From Halogeometricum rufum (GTDB taxonomy: Archaea > Halobacteriota > Halobacteria > Halobacteriales > Haloferacaceae), in NCBI RefSeq assembly GCF_900112175.1, contig NZ_FOYT01000007.1, forward strand, positions 29,093 through 93,092: a stretch of 64,000 nucleotides of DNA, in the 5' to 3' direction. Numbering within the stretch: the first letter of the stretch is position 1; each line of letters begins with the position of its first letter. The notes below the pieces were generated by a model that saw nothing but the letters and a program-made list of their open reading frames with translations, made no database searches and was not told the DNA's origin. A program made the position numbers and the translations under genes. Shown in pieces: positions 52,306 to 60,636 of the stretch.

Positions 52306-53541
52306 TCACCGGGCGAACCGGACCGCCGCGGCGGCCACGGCCGCGAGTCCGACGGCGACGCCGACGGCGAACGCGGCGACGACGTTCCGAGTCGAACGGC
52401 TCCGGCTTCGTCGACGCGAGCGCCTGTCGCCGTCGTCGCCGCCGGAACCGTCGCGCTCTCGGCGGTCGGACGCGGCCGCTTCGTCGTTCGACCGCGGGCC
52501 GTCCGTCTCCGTCGTCGGTGCTGTCTCCGTCGTCGCCGAGTCCGTCTCCGTACCCGATGCCGCCGTCGTCGTCGAGTTCGTCTCTGTACCCGATGCCGCC
52601 GTCGTCGCCGAGTTCGTCTCTGTACCCGATGCCGCCGTCGTCGTCGAGTTCGTCTCCGTCGTCGAATCCGCGTCCCCCGGCGAGTCAGCGTCCACCGCCG
52701 GCTCGCCGGTCCGTTCGAACGGTCCCACGTCGCCGCCGGCCGTCGCGTCGAGTCGCGCGCGTTCTCGCTCGCGGATGACCGCGTTGACCGCCGCCCCGAC
52801 GAGGAGGACGAACCCGCCGAAGTAGAGCCACGTCAGGAGGAGGAGGACGCCGCCGATGACGCCGTACGCCTCGTACCGGCCGGCGTTGGCGGCGTACACC
52901 TGAAAGCCGACTTCGAGTATCGCCCACCCGCCGGCGGCGACGACGGCGCCGGGGAGCGCCTCGCGGACGGTCATCTCCACGTCGGGGAAGACGTAGTACA
53001 GCGGGAGGAACGTGAGGCTCAGACCGGCGAGGAGGAACAGCGGGTTCAGCACGTGGAGCAGTGGAATCCGCAGGTAGGCGAACGCGCCCCCGGCGAGCGT
53101 GAGGGCGACCAGCGAGACACCGAGGGCGACGAGGGCGACGAGTCCGTCGCGGAACTGCTCGAACAGGCTCGATTCGTACTCGGTCACGTACACCTCCGCG
53201 AACGCGGTGTCGAGGCCGCGGAACAGTTTGAGCGCGCCCCACAGGAGGACGAGGACTCCCGTCACCGAGAGTCCGACTTCGCCGCCCGCGTTGTCGACGG
53301 CGGCCCGTATCTCCGTCTGGGCGCCCGCCGTGAGGTACGCCTCGGTGAGGCCCGACACGCGCGCGGCGACCATCTCGTTGCCGACGCTCCCGACGGCGAG
53401 CAACAGCAACAACAGCAGCGGAATCAGGGAGACGAACGCGCTGTACGCGAGACTCCCGGCGAGAAACGTGAGATTCTGCTCGCGGACGCGTTCGACGACC
53501 GTTCGGAGCACCGCCGTCGTCTCGCCGCCCTCGAAGCGCAT
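52306..53541 (-). CDS. YihY/BrkB family membrane protein with repeat linker and C-terminal helix
   Basis: 411 residues from the ATG at 53541. About six helices (LTFLAGSLAYSAFVSLIPLL ... GVIGGVLLLLTWLYFGGFVL) are the BrkB core. Then comes a long Ser/Thr/Ala/Glu linker of GTETNSTTTAAS units coded by 36-bp repeats. A basic segment (RRSRRRSRSRSTR) and a final helix (VVAAFAVGVAVGLAAVAAA) follow. Extra domains after the core are unusual for the family. The following AI-2E gene lies upstream on the same strand. Confidence 0.8.
   Translation of the reverse strand: MRFEGGETTAVLRTVVERVREQNLTFLAGSLAYSAFVSLIPLLLLLLLAVGSVGNEMVAARVSGLTEAYLTAGAQTEIRAAVDNAGGEVGLSVTGVLVLLWGALKLFRGLDTAFAEVYVTEYESSLFEQFRDGLVALVALGVSLVALTLAGGAFAYLRIPLLHVLNPLFLLAGLSLTFLPLYYVFPDVEMTVREALPGAVVAAGGWAILEVGFQVYAANAGRYEAYGVIGGVLLLLTWLYFGGFVLLVGAAVNAVIRERERARLDATAGGDVGPFERTGEPAVDADSPGDADSTTETNSTTTAASGTETNSATTAASGTETNSTTTAASGTETDSATTETAPTTETDGPRSNDEAAASDRRERDGSGGDDGDRRSRRRSRSRSTRNVVAAFAVGVAVGLAAVAAAAVRFAR
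52550..52657. repeat. three 36-bp tandem repeats in the BrkB-family gene
   Basis: Units at 52550-52585, 52586-52621 and 52622-52657 are almost identical and in frame. They encode the GTETNSTTTAAS linker. Copy number could vary without breaking the frame. Confidence 0.85.
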
Positions 53542-53666
53542 TGTGAACGAGTTGGCCTCTCCGGTGATGGGTCCGGCGGCCGACGTTCCCACTCGAGTGA
53601 GTCTCCCGACTCCGAACGTGTGGGCGGCGGCCGGGACCGCTCGGCCGTCCGCGACCCGACTCGGCC

Positions 53667-54857
53667 TCAGTCGTCGTCGGCGCTCGTCGCGCCGAAGTCG
53701 TCGATGCGTCGCTGCTCGTCCTCCGCCGCACTGAGCGGGTTCCGCCCGCGCGCGTCGGGGTCGAGCGGGTCGCCGCTGACGAGTTCCGGCAGGACGATGC
53801 GGACGAAGTGGACGCCGACGACGAGTAACAGCGGGCCGAGAAACAGGCCGTACCAGCCGAACAGTGCGGGGCCGATGATGTAGGCGAACATCACCGTCCC
53901 CGTGTGGAGGTTCCGTCCCGAGACGTACGGGCGGAGCAGGAAGTCCGGGATGGTGTCGACGATGACCAGCGAGACGGCGCCGTAGACGAGGGCGACCCAC
54001 AGCGTCGCTGGGTCGGTCACCGCCGCCTCCACCGCCAGCAGAATCGTCACCGGCACGTACACGATTTTCATCCCGACCACGGGGATGAGACTCCCCGCCC
54101 CCGTCAGCGCGCCGAGCAGCGTCGGCGACGGAATCGACAGCGAGGCCGGCGCGAACAGGTTGATGACGTTGTAGGAGACGGCGGCGATGATGGCGATGGC
54201 GAACGCGTTGAGGATGTTGCCGAAGTAGATGGTCTTCAGGTCGCGGTCGACGGCGGTCAGGTAGGCGTCGACGACGCCGCCCCGCCCCGAGAGGTTCTCG
54301 CGCGTCCACGCGGCGAGCCGTCTGTCGTCCCGCAGCAGGTAGAACGCGAAGGCGAAGGCGATGAACAACTGCAGCGCCGCGCCGAGGACGAACGACGCCG
54401 TCCCCGCGAGGGACGCCAGAACCGTGCTGACCGTCGCCGTGTCGGCCGACTCGAACAGCCCGCGCGGGTCGTCCGCCAGCGTCCCGAGCAGTTCGTTCGG
54501 GTCGCGGACCGATTCGAACGGGCCGAGGTACGGCTGGACCGCCGCCAGAATCCCCTGCTGGTTCTGGCCGACGAACGAGCTCAGCTCCTGAATCGCCACG
54601 AGCGCGGTGTAGCCGACGAGGACGACGATGGGCAGCGAGAGCACGAGGAGCGCGACGGCCGCGCCCACGCTCTGCTGGCCGACTCGGTCGCGTATCCGCG
54701 AGTACACCGGCCGGGTCGCGTAGTAGAGGAACAGCCCGAGCATGAACGTCCCGAGGTAGGCGTCGGCGACGAACGCCAGGACGAGGAGTATCGCGAGCCC
54801 GAGCAGCCACCACATCGCCCGAGAGCGGTCGACGGTCGAGGTGAAGCCGAACTGCAT
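53667..54857 (-). CDS. AI-2E family transporter (PerM/TqsA type)
   Basis: 396 residues with about eight membrane helices. The family features GALTGAGSLIPVVGMKIVYV and VIVDTIPDFLLRPYVSGRNL are clear, with a soluble loop near 100-140. The family exports autoinducer-2-like or unknown small molecules; archaeal members often have other roles. It stands upstream of the BrkB-family gene on the same strand. Confidence 0.88.
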   Translation of the reverse strand: MQFGFTSTVDRSRAMWWLLGLAILLVLAFVADAYLGTFMLGLFLYYATRPVYSRIRDRVGQQSVGAAVALLVLSLPIVVLVGYTALVAIQELSSFVGQNQQGILAAVQPYLGPFESVRDPNELLGTLADDPRGLFESADTATVSTVLASLAGTASFVLGAALQLFIAFAFAFYLLRDDRRLAAWTRENLSGRGGVVDAYLTAVDRDLKTIYFGNILNAFAIAIIAAVSYNVINLFAPASLSIPSPTLLGALTGAGSLIPVVGMKIVYVPVTILLAVEAAVTDPATLWVALVYGAVSLVIVDTIPDFLLRPYVSGRNLHTGTVMFAYIIGPALFGWYGLFLGPLLLVVGVHFVRIVLPELVSGDPLDPDARGRNPLSAAEDEQRRIDDFGATSADDD

Positions 54858-54949
54858 CGTCGTGTAGAGGGGCGACGGGAACTAAACTCCTCTCCCCGCT
54901 GTCATCCCGATTGCGCTCCGTCGTCTCCGCGCCTCCCGTTGTCGCTCCG

Positions 54950-55744
54950 TCACCCGTCCAGCGAGTACGCGGCGTCGAACCGCCTGTCGTGAAGCGCGGG
55001 GAACTCCGAGCGGACGCGGTCGACCTCCTCGCGGTCGACGTCCGCCACCACCGTCCGGTCGCCGTCGCCCGCGTTCGCTCGCTGGACGCCCCACGGGTCC
55101 ACGACGACGCTCTGGCCGCCCATCGAGACGCCGCGGTTCGTCCCCGCGAGGTTGGCGGCGACGAGGAACACCTGGTTCTCGACGGCGCGGGTGCGCGTGA
55201 GGAGGTGCCAGTGGTCGGTGCGGGCCGCGGGCCACGCCGACGTGACGAGGAGGAACTCGACCCCGCGGTCGACGAGTTGCCGGTAGAGTTCGGGAAACCG
55301 CAGGTCGTAACAGGTCGTGAGGCCGACGGTGCCGAGGGGCGTCTCGGCGGCGACCACCTCCTCGCCCGGCGTCAGGAGTTCGCTCTCCTCGGACTCGTAG
55401 CCGAACAGGTGGACCTTCCGGTACGAGGCGAGTCGCTCGCCGTCGGGGCCGAACAGCAGACTCGTGTTGTACAGGTCGTCGCCGTCGCGTTCGACGACGC
55501 TCCCGCCGTGGAGGTGGATTCCGAGTTCGTCGGCAACCCCGGCGAGACGCGTCGCCGTCGGGCCGTCGACCGGTTCGGCGGCGTCGTCGTAGGCGTCGAA
55601 CGCGAAGTAGCCGACGTTCCACATCTCCGGGAGGACGACCAGTTCCGCGCCCCGTTCGGCGGCGTCGCGGACGCGCGAGACGGCGCGTTCGACGTTCGAT
55701 TCGACCGACTCCTCGGCCGTCAGTTGGACGGCTGCCACGTTCAT
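54950..55744 (-). CDS. carbon-nitrogen hydrolase (nitrilase superfamily amidase)
   Basis: 264 residues. The catalytic triad E40 (VVLPEMWN), K110 (YRKVHLF) and C145 (TTCYDLRFPE) is complete. This arrangement fits omega-amidase/Nit2-like enzymes, which hydrolyse amides such as alpha-ketoglutaramate. The ATG at 55744 is used. It is divergent from the iron-uptake genes, and its start is about 95 bp from theirs. Confidence 0.9.
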   Translation of the reverse strand: MNVAAVQLTAEESVESNVERAVSRVRDAAERGAELVVLPEMWNVGYFAFDAYDDAAEPVDGPTATRLAGVADELGIHLHGGSVVERDGDDLYNTSLLFGPDGERLASYRKVHLFGYESEESELLTPGEEVVAAETPLGTVGLTTCYDLRFPELYRQLVDRGVEFLLVTSAWPAARTDHWHLLTRTRAVENQVFLVAANLAGTNRGVSMGGQSVVVDPWGVQRANAGDGDRTVVADVDREEVDRVRSEFPALHDRRFDAAYSLDG

Positions 55745-55816
55745 AACCGACGTATCCGGGTGCGTCGCTTATCAGTTATCGTGCCGATGCCGATGTCGTA
55801 ACTGATTTACCTGCTG

Positions 55817-55832
55817 TTTAGGTATGCCTAAA
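55817..55832 (+). promoter_or_regulatory. DtxR/IdeR-type operator 1 (iron permease)
   Basis: TTTAGG-TATG-CCTAAA is a perfect 6-bp dyad with a 4-nt spacer. It matches the iron-repressor boxes known from DtxR-family proteins, including haloarchaeal Idr regulators. It lies between a TATA-like GATTTAC (55804-55810) and the proposed start at 55839, so bound repressor would block the promoter. Confidence 0.8.
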
Positions 55833-55838
55833 CCAACG

Positions 55839-56981
55839 ATGTCTGGAGACGCGCGGACTGGTCGGCTGCTGGACCGTCTCGGGGCGTTCGCGTGGGTGGA
55901 CGCGACGCTCCTGTCGGTCTGTCTGACGAGTGTCGCGGTGGTGGTTCTCGGCGGCCTGGTGCAGGTGAGTTTCGGGACGTACTCGATGACGCTCGAACAG
56001 GCGTGGCGGGCCGTCCTCGACACGACGGTGCTGTTGGACCCCCGCTGGATGCTCAACTTCGTCCTCGGGGAGGAGCTGATGCGTGCGGTCACGGGCTTTC
56101 GGGGCGAGTTGCCCGAACTGCCCACCGAGACGCTCATCGTCTGGAACATCCGCCTGCCGCGCGTCTTCGTGGGCATCCTCGTCGGCGCGAACCTCGCCGT
56201 CTCGGGGGCCATCTTCCAGGCGGTCACGCGGAACGAACTCGCCAGCCCGTACATCCTCGGCGTGAGTTCCGGCGCGGGACTGGCTATCCTCCTGACGCTC
56301 GTCGTCTTCAGCGGTCTCGCCCCGTTCCTCCCCCTCATCGCCGCCGCCGGCGGTGCCGCCGCGTTCATCATCGTATACACCATCGCGTGGCAGAACGGCA
56401 CCTCGCCGGTCAGACTCGTCCTCGCGGGCGTCATCGTCTCCACCATCTTCCAGTCGCTGCAGACGGGGCTGTTCTTCTTCGCCGACGACCTGGCCGTCGT
56501 CCAGAGCGCCATCGCGTGGACCACCGGGTCGCTGACGGGCGTCGACTGGGAGCAGGTCAGGCTCGCGCTCCCCTCGACGACGCTCGCCGTCGCCCTCGCC
56601 GCCCTCGGCGCGCGGCAGTTGAACGTCCTCCTCCTCGGCGAGCAGACGGCGCGCTCGCTCGGCATGTCGGTCGAGCGGACCCGATTTCTCCTCTCGGGCG
56701 TCGCCATCCTCGCGGCCAGCGCCGCCATCGCCGTCGCGGGCATCGTCGGTTTCGTCGGCCTCATCGTCCCGCACGTCGTCCGCAACCTCGTCGGGAGCGA
56801 CTACAAGCGCCTGATGGTCGGCTGTCTGTTCGTCGGTCCGGCGCTGATGGTGCTGGCGGACGTGGGTGCGCGACTGGCGATGGCGCCCGTTCAGGTGCCC
56901 GTCGGCATCGTCACGGGCCTCGTCGGCGGTCCGTACTTCCTCTACCTCATGCGGAAACAGCAGAATCTGGGTGACGTCTAG
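55839..56981 (+). CDS. iron/siderophore ABC transporter permease (FecCD family)
   Basis: 380 residues from the ATG at 55839. An earlier ATG (55824) is inside the operator dyad and less likely. About nine or ten helices, with FecCD patterns IRLPRVFVGILVGANLAVSG, RNELASPYILGVSSGAG and the ABC-coupling GIVGFVGLIVPHVVRNLVGS. It transports ferric siderophores or similar chelates inward. The stop TAG touches the ATG of the ATPase gene, so these are one operon. Confidence 0.93.
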   Translation: MSGDARTGRLLDRLGAFAWVDATLLSVCLTSVAVVVLGGLVQVSFGTYSMTLEQAWRAVLDTTVLLDPRWMLNFVLGEELMRAVTGFRGELPELPTETLIVWNIRLPRVFVGILVGANLAVSGAIFQAVTRNELASPYILGVSSGAGLAILLTLVVFSGLAPFLPLIAAAGGAAAFIIVYTIAWQNGTSPVRLVLAGVIVSTIFQSLQTGLFFFADDLAVVQSAIAWTTGSLTGVDWEQVRLALPSTTLAVALAALGARQLNVLLLGEQTARSLGMSVERTRFLLSGVAILAASAAIAVAGIVGFVGLIVPHVVRNLVGSDYKRLMVGCLFVGPALMVLADVGARLAMAPVQVPVGIVTGLVGGPYFLYLMRKQQNLGDV

Positions 56982-57869
56982 ATGGCCGAGAGCGAGCACG
57001 AAGACGAGCACACGAGCATGACCCGGACACAGAGCGACGGAGCGACCGAGACGGACCGTACGACGAACGGCACCGACGGGTCCGACGAGACGAGCGCTCT
57101 CGTCGGCGACGACCTGACGCTGTCGTACGCGACGAGCGAGGAACCGGTCGTCGAGTGCGACCGCATCGACGTCCCGCGGGGGGAGATAACCGCCCTCGTC
57201 GGCCCGAACGGGAGCGGCAAGAGCACGCTGTTGAAGGCGCTCTCGAAGCAACTCGCGCCCGACGCCGGGAACGTCCTCCTCGACGGGAAGGCGATTCAGG
57301 AGTACGGCGACAAGGAGTTCGCGCGCGAACTCGGCCTGCTCTCGCAGGAGAACGAGTCGCCGAACTCCATCACCGTCGAGGAGTTGGCGTACCACGGCCG
57401 CTACCCTCACCGCGGCTTCTTCGAGCAGGTGGACGAGGAGGACGAGGAGGCGGTCGAACGCGCCATCGAACTCGCCGGGGTCGGGCACCTCCGCGACCAG
57501 ACGGTCGGCAACCTCAGCGGCGGCCAGAAGCAACTGGCGTGGATAGCGATGGTGCTCGCACAGGACACGGACGTTCTCCTCCTCGACGAACCGACGACGT
57601 ACCTCGACTTGCACCACCAGATGCGCGTGATGGAGACGGTCCAGCAACTGAACGACCGGCGCGACGTCACCGTCGCCGTCGTCCTCCACGACATCGCGCA
57701 GGCCGCCCGCTTCGCCGACTACCTCATCGCCCTGCAGGACGGCGAAGTGTACGACTGGGGACCGCCGAGCGAAGTGGTCACCGAGGAACTCCTCGCGGAC
57801 GTGTTCCGCGTCGAGGCGGCCGTCTCCTACACGCCCGACCCCGAAATCGTCCCGAAGCACTCGCTGTGA
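56982..57869 (+). CDS. iron/siderophore ABC transporter ATP-binding protein (FecE type)
   Basis: 295 residues. Walker A VGPNGSGKST, Q-loop SQENES, signature NLSGGQKQ and Walker B VLLLDEPTTYLDL are all present, plus the FecE-like end VAVVLHDIAQAARFADYLIAL. The first 40 residues are an acidic extension before LVGDDLTLSYAT. It starts immediately after the permease stop and powers the same importer. Confidence 0.93.
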   Translation: MAESEHEDEHTSMTRTQSDGATETDRTTNGTDGSDETSALVGDDLTLSYATSEEPVVECDRIDVPRGEITALVGPNGSGKSTLLKALSKQLAPDAGNVLLDGKAIQEYGDKEFARELGLLSQENESPNSITVEELAYHGRYPHRGFFEQVDEEDEEAVERAIELAGVGHLRDQTVGNLSGGQKQLAWIAMVLAQDTDVLLLDEPTTYLDLHHQMRVMETVQQLNDRRDVTVAVVLHDIAQAARFADYLIALQDGEVYDWGPPSEVVTEELLADVFRVEAAVSYTPDPEIVPKHSL

Positions 57870-57896
57870 GCCGGCCGTATCGAAACGGCTTTGAAC

Positions 57897-57914
57897 TTTT
57901 AGGTTAGCCTAAAA
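57897..57914 (+). promoter_or_regulatory. DtxR/IdeR-type operator 2 (first binding protein)
   Basis: TTTTAGG-TTAG-CCTAAAA is the longest dyad of the three (7-bp arms) and is only 4 bases before the ATG at 57919. It is in the 28-bp gap after the ATPase gene, so this binding protein can be expressed separately under iron control. Confidence 0.8.
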
Positions 57915-57918
57915 CACG

Positions 57919-59121
57919 ATGACAGACGACGGTTCACGGAGTCGAACGCGGCGGGACGTACTGAAGGCGAGCGGCGTTCTGGCCGCGTCAGGCTTCCTCG
58001 CGGGCTGTACCGGCGATTCGAGCAGTGGGACGACGACCGGCGCGGGCGCGACCGATACCGCGGCGGCGACGACGACGCCCACCGAGACGGCGACCGAGGA
58101 GGAGACGGAGACCGAAACCGAGGCGAGCGAGTCGTACTCGGTGTCCATCGAACCGGTCGGCGAAGTCACGTTCGAGTCGGTGCCGGAGACGTGGGTCGCC
58201 AACAACGGCAGTTGGGCCGACATGGGCGTCGCGCTCGGGTTGGAACCGCCGGCGGGCGTCTGGCTCCCGAGCCGGTACCACACGCGCTACTACGACGAGA
58301 TTCCCGACGTGAGCGTCGACGGGAGTTCCATACAGAAACTGTGGGGCGACGGCGGCATCGGCAAGGAGCAGTTCTACGAGTTGGACGTGGACGTCCACGT
58401 CGCGGACCCGAACTTCCTCCTGAACCGCGGGAAGTGGGCGCAGTCCGACGTGGACGAGATAGCCGAGAACGTCGGTCCGTTCTTCGGCAACAGCATCTTC
58501 TCGCGGAGCTACCCGTGGCACGAGGACTACCGGTACTACACCCTGTACGAGGCGTTCGAGAAGCTCTCGCAGGTGTTCCAGCGCACCGACCGCTTCGAGG
58601 CGTTCGACGGCCTCCACGAGGAGTTCCAGGCGGCGCTGGCACCGGTGGTCCCCGGCCGCAGCGAGCGACCGTCGGCCGCCGTCGTCTGGGGCAGCGGCGA
58701 CCAACCCGAGCAGTTCTACCCGTACACCATCGACGAGGGGACGAGCTTCAAGCACCTCAACGACCTGCAAGTGAAGGACGCGTTGGCGAACACGGACGTG
58801 AAGAACTTCTACGAGAGCCGCGGCGCCATCGACTTCGAGACGCTGCTGGAAGTCGACCCCGCCGTGCTCTTGATTCGCGGACAGGAGGCGAAGACGGCCG
58901 ACGAGTTCCAGAACACGGTGGTCTCGTTCGTGGAGAGCCACGACGTCGCGAGCCAACTCACGGCCGTCCAGAACGGCGACGTCTACCGCGCCGGTCCGCT
59001 GTATCAGGGGCCCATCACGAACCTCGTCGTCACGGAACGTCTCGCGCGGACGCTGTACGGCGTCGAGGAGGAACTGTTCGACCGCGAACGCGTCGCCGAC
59101 ATCGTCGCCGGCGACGTCTGA
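57919..59121 (+). CDS. iron/siderophore ABC transporter binding protein, Tat lipoprotein (copy 1)
   Basis: 400 residues. Tat signal RTRRDVLKASGVLAASGFLAGC with lipid-attached Cys30, then an acidic Thr/Glu linker to about residue 75. The binding domain has PETWVANNGSWADMGVALGL and LPSRYHTRYYDEIPDV. The fold is the FecB/BtuF type in which a chelate sits between two lobes. A near-identical paralogue follows. It is controlled by operator 2. Confidence 0.9.
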   Translation: MTDDGSRSRTRRDVLKASGVLAASGFLAGCTGDSSSGTTTGAGATDTAAATTTPTETATEEETETETEASESYSVSIEPVGEVTFESVPETWVANNGSWADMGVALGLEPPAGVWLPSRYHTRYYDEIPDVSVDGSSIQKLWGDGGIGKEQFYELDVDVHVADPNFLLNRGKWAQSDVDEIAENVGPFFGNSIFSRSYPWHEDYRYYTLYEAFEKLSQVFQRTDRFEAFDGLHEEFQAALAPVVPGRSERPSAAVVWGSGDQPEQFYPYTIDEGTSFKHLNDLQVKDALANTDVKNFYESRGAIDFETLLEVDPAVLLIRGQEAKTADEFQNTVVSFVESHDVASQLTAVQNGDVYRAGPLYQGPITNLVVTERLARTLYGVEEELFDRERVADIVAGDV

Positions 59122-59376
59122 CTCCCGACGTCCGTCGTCCCCGCCGTCCGCCCGCCGGCGACGTTCGCCGAGTTTCCGGTCCCGCCGCTCCGAGCGGCGA
59201 GTTCTCGGTACAGAAGTGAAGCGGCCGGTTCCCGGTATCCTACGTCGCGAACCGTACGCTTCGACCGAAGATGCGTCGCGCTCGCGAAAAAGGCTGTCGA
59301 ACGCCGGGTCCCACCGCCGCGCCGACTAGCTTTCGTTTCGAAATACCTTTCAGTCTTTAGGGACGCCTAAATCGTA
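59122..59376 (+). other. intergenic gap between the two binding-protein genes
   Basis: 255 bases with no gene. It contains the AT-rich promoter and operator 3 near its right end. The left part is GC-rich and has no other feature. Confidence 0.6.
59356..59371 (+). promoter_or_regulatory. DtxR/IdeR-type operator 3 (second binding protein)
   Basis: TTTAGG-GACG-CCTAAA has 6-bp perfect arms and ends 5 bases before the ATG at 59377. Its position, next to the start, is the same as for operator 2. A TATA-like AATACC is at 59342-59347, about 30 bp upstream. Confidence 0.8.
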
Positions 59377-60588
59377 ATGGGACACGACGGTTCACGGAGT
59401 CGTACGCGACGCGACGTACTGAAGGCGAGCGGCGTTCTGGCCGCATCCGGCTTCCTCGCGGGGTGTAGCGGCAGTTCGGATTCCGGGGCGGCGACGGAGG
59501 CGGGCGCGACCGACGCCGCGACGGACACGGCGACCGGAACGCCGACCGAATCGGAGACGGCCGAGGAGACGGCGACCGAGACGGAGTCCGGCGAATCGTA
59601 CTCCGTGTCGATGCCGCCGGTCGGCGAGGTGACGTTCGAGTCGGTGCCGGAGACGTGGGTCGCCAACAACGGCAGTTGGGCCGACATGGGCGTCGCTCTC
59701 GGCGTCGAACCGCCGGAGGGCGTCTGGCTCCCGAGCCGGTACCACACGCGGTACTACGACGAGATTCCCGGCGTGAGCGTCGACAAGAGCGGGATGACCG
59801 CCCTCTACTCGGACGGCGTCTCGAAGGAGGTGTTCTACGAACTCGACGGGGACGTGCACGTCGCCGACCCGAACTTCCTCATGAACCGGTTCAAGGGGTG
59901 GGAGCGGGCCGACGTGGACGAGGTGTCCGAGCAGGTGGCCCCGTTCTTCGGCAACAGCATCTTCTCGACGGGGTACACGTGGCACGAGGACTACCCGTAC
60001 CTCTCGCTGTACGAGGCGTTCGAGAAGCTCTCGCAGGTGTTTCAGGAGCAAGAGCGGTACGAGGCGTTCGCCTCCCTGCACGAGGAGTTCCAGTCGAACG
60101 TCTCTTCGGTCGTCCCGTCTTCGAAGTCCGAGCGTCCCGCGGTCGCCGTCGTCTGGGCGGCGGGCGACGAACCCGAGTCGTTCTCGCCGTACCTCGTCGG
60201 CGAGGGGACGAGCTTCAAGCAGTGGCGCGACCTGCAGGTGCGCGACGCCCTCGCGGAGACGGACGTGAAGGACTTCCACGAGACCCGCGGGAAGATAGAC
60301 TACGAGACGCTGCTGGAGATAGACCCCGACGTGCTCCTCTGTCGCGGCCACGAGAGCCAGACGGCCGAGGAGTTCCAGAACACCGTCGTCTCGTTCATGA
60401 AGGACCACCAGACGGCGAGTTCGCTCACGGCCGTCCAGAACGGCGACGTCTACCGCGGCGGCCCGCTGTATCAGGGGCCCATCACGAACTTCGTCGTCAC
60501 CCAGCGCGCGGCCGAGCAGGTGTACGGCGTCGAGGAACAGTTGTACGACCCACAACGCGTCGCCGACATCGTCGCCGGCGAGTTCTGA
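59377..60588 (+). CDS. iron/siderophore ABC transporter binding protein, Tat lipoprotein (copy 2)
   Basis: 403 residues. The first 30 residues are almost identical to copy 1 (lipidated Cys30), and the body is close throughout. Differences sit in the region after the DEIPGVSVDKSGM segment and the SKSE loop, which may alter specificity. The C-terminus (QRVADIVAGEF) matches copy 1. Tandem duplication with separate iron operators. Confidence 0.9.
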   Translation: MGHDGSRSRTRRDVLKASGVLAASGFLAGCSGSSDSGAATEAGATDAATDTATGTPTESETAEETATETESGESYSVSMPPVGEVTFESVPETWVANNGSWADMGVALGVEPPEGVWLPSRYHTRYYDEIPGVSVDKSGMTALYSDGVSKEVFYELDGDVHVADPNFLMNRFKGWERADVDEVSEQVAPFFGNSIFSTGYTWHEDYPYLSLYEAFEKLSQVFQEQERYEAFASLHEEFQSNVSSVVPSSKSERPAVAVVWAAGDEPESFSPYLVGEGTSFKQWRDLQVRDALAETDVKDFHETRGKIDYETLLEIDPDVLLCRGHESQTAEEFQNTVVSFMKDHQTASSLTAVQNGDVYRGGPLYQGPITNFVVTQRAAEQVYGVEEQLYDPQRVADIVAGEF

Positions 60589-60636
60589 ACGACGCGACGG
60601 GGCCGATTCGGCGTCCGGCGTCCGGCACGCGTCGCG

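Noticed and set aside
50848..53883. Plus-strand open frame of about 1000 codons
   Set aside because: It runs out of frame through the beta-CASP nuclease gene and antisense to the BrkB gene; composition is Arg-rich and shows no domain.
53542..54813. Long upstream extension of the BrkB-family frame
   Set aside because: It overlaps the AI-2E gene in another frame and is Arg-rich; the ATG at 53541 precedes the first membrane helix at the normal distance.
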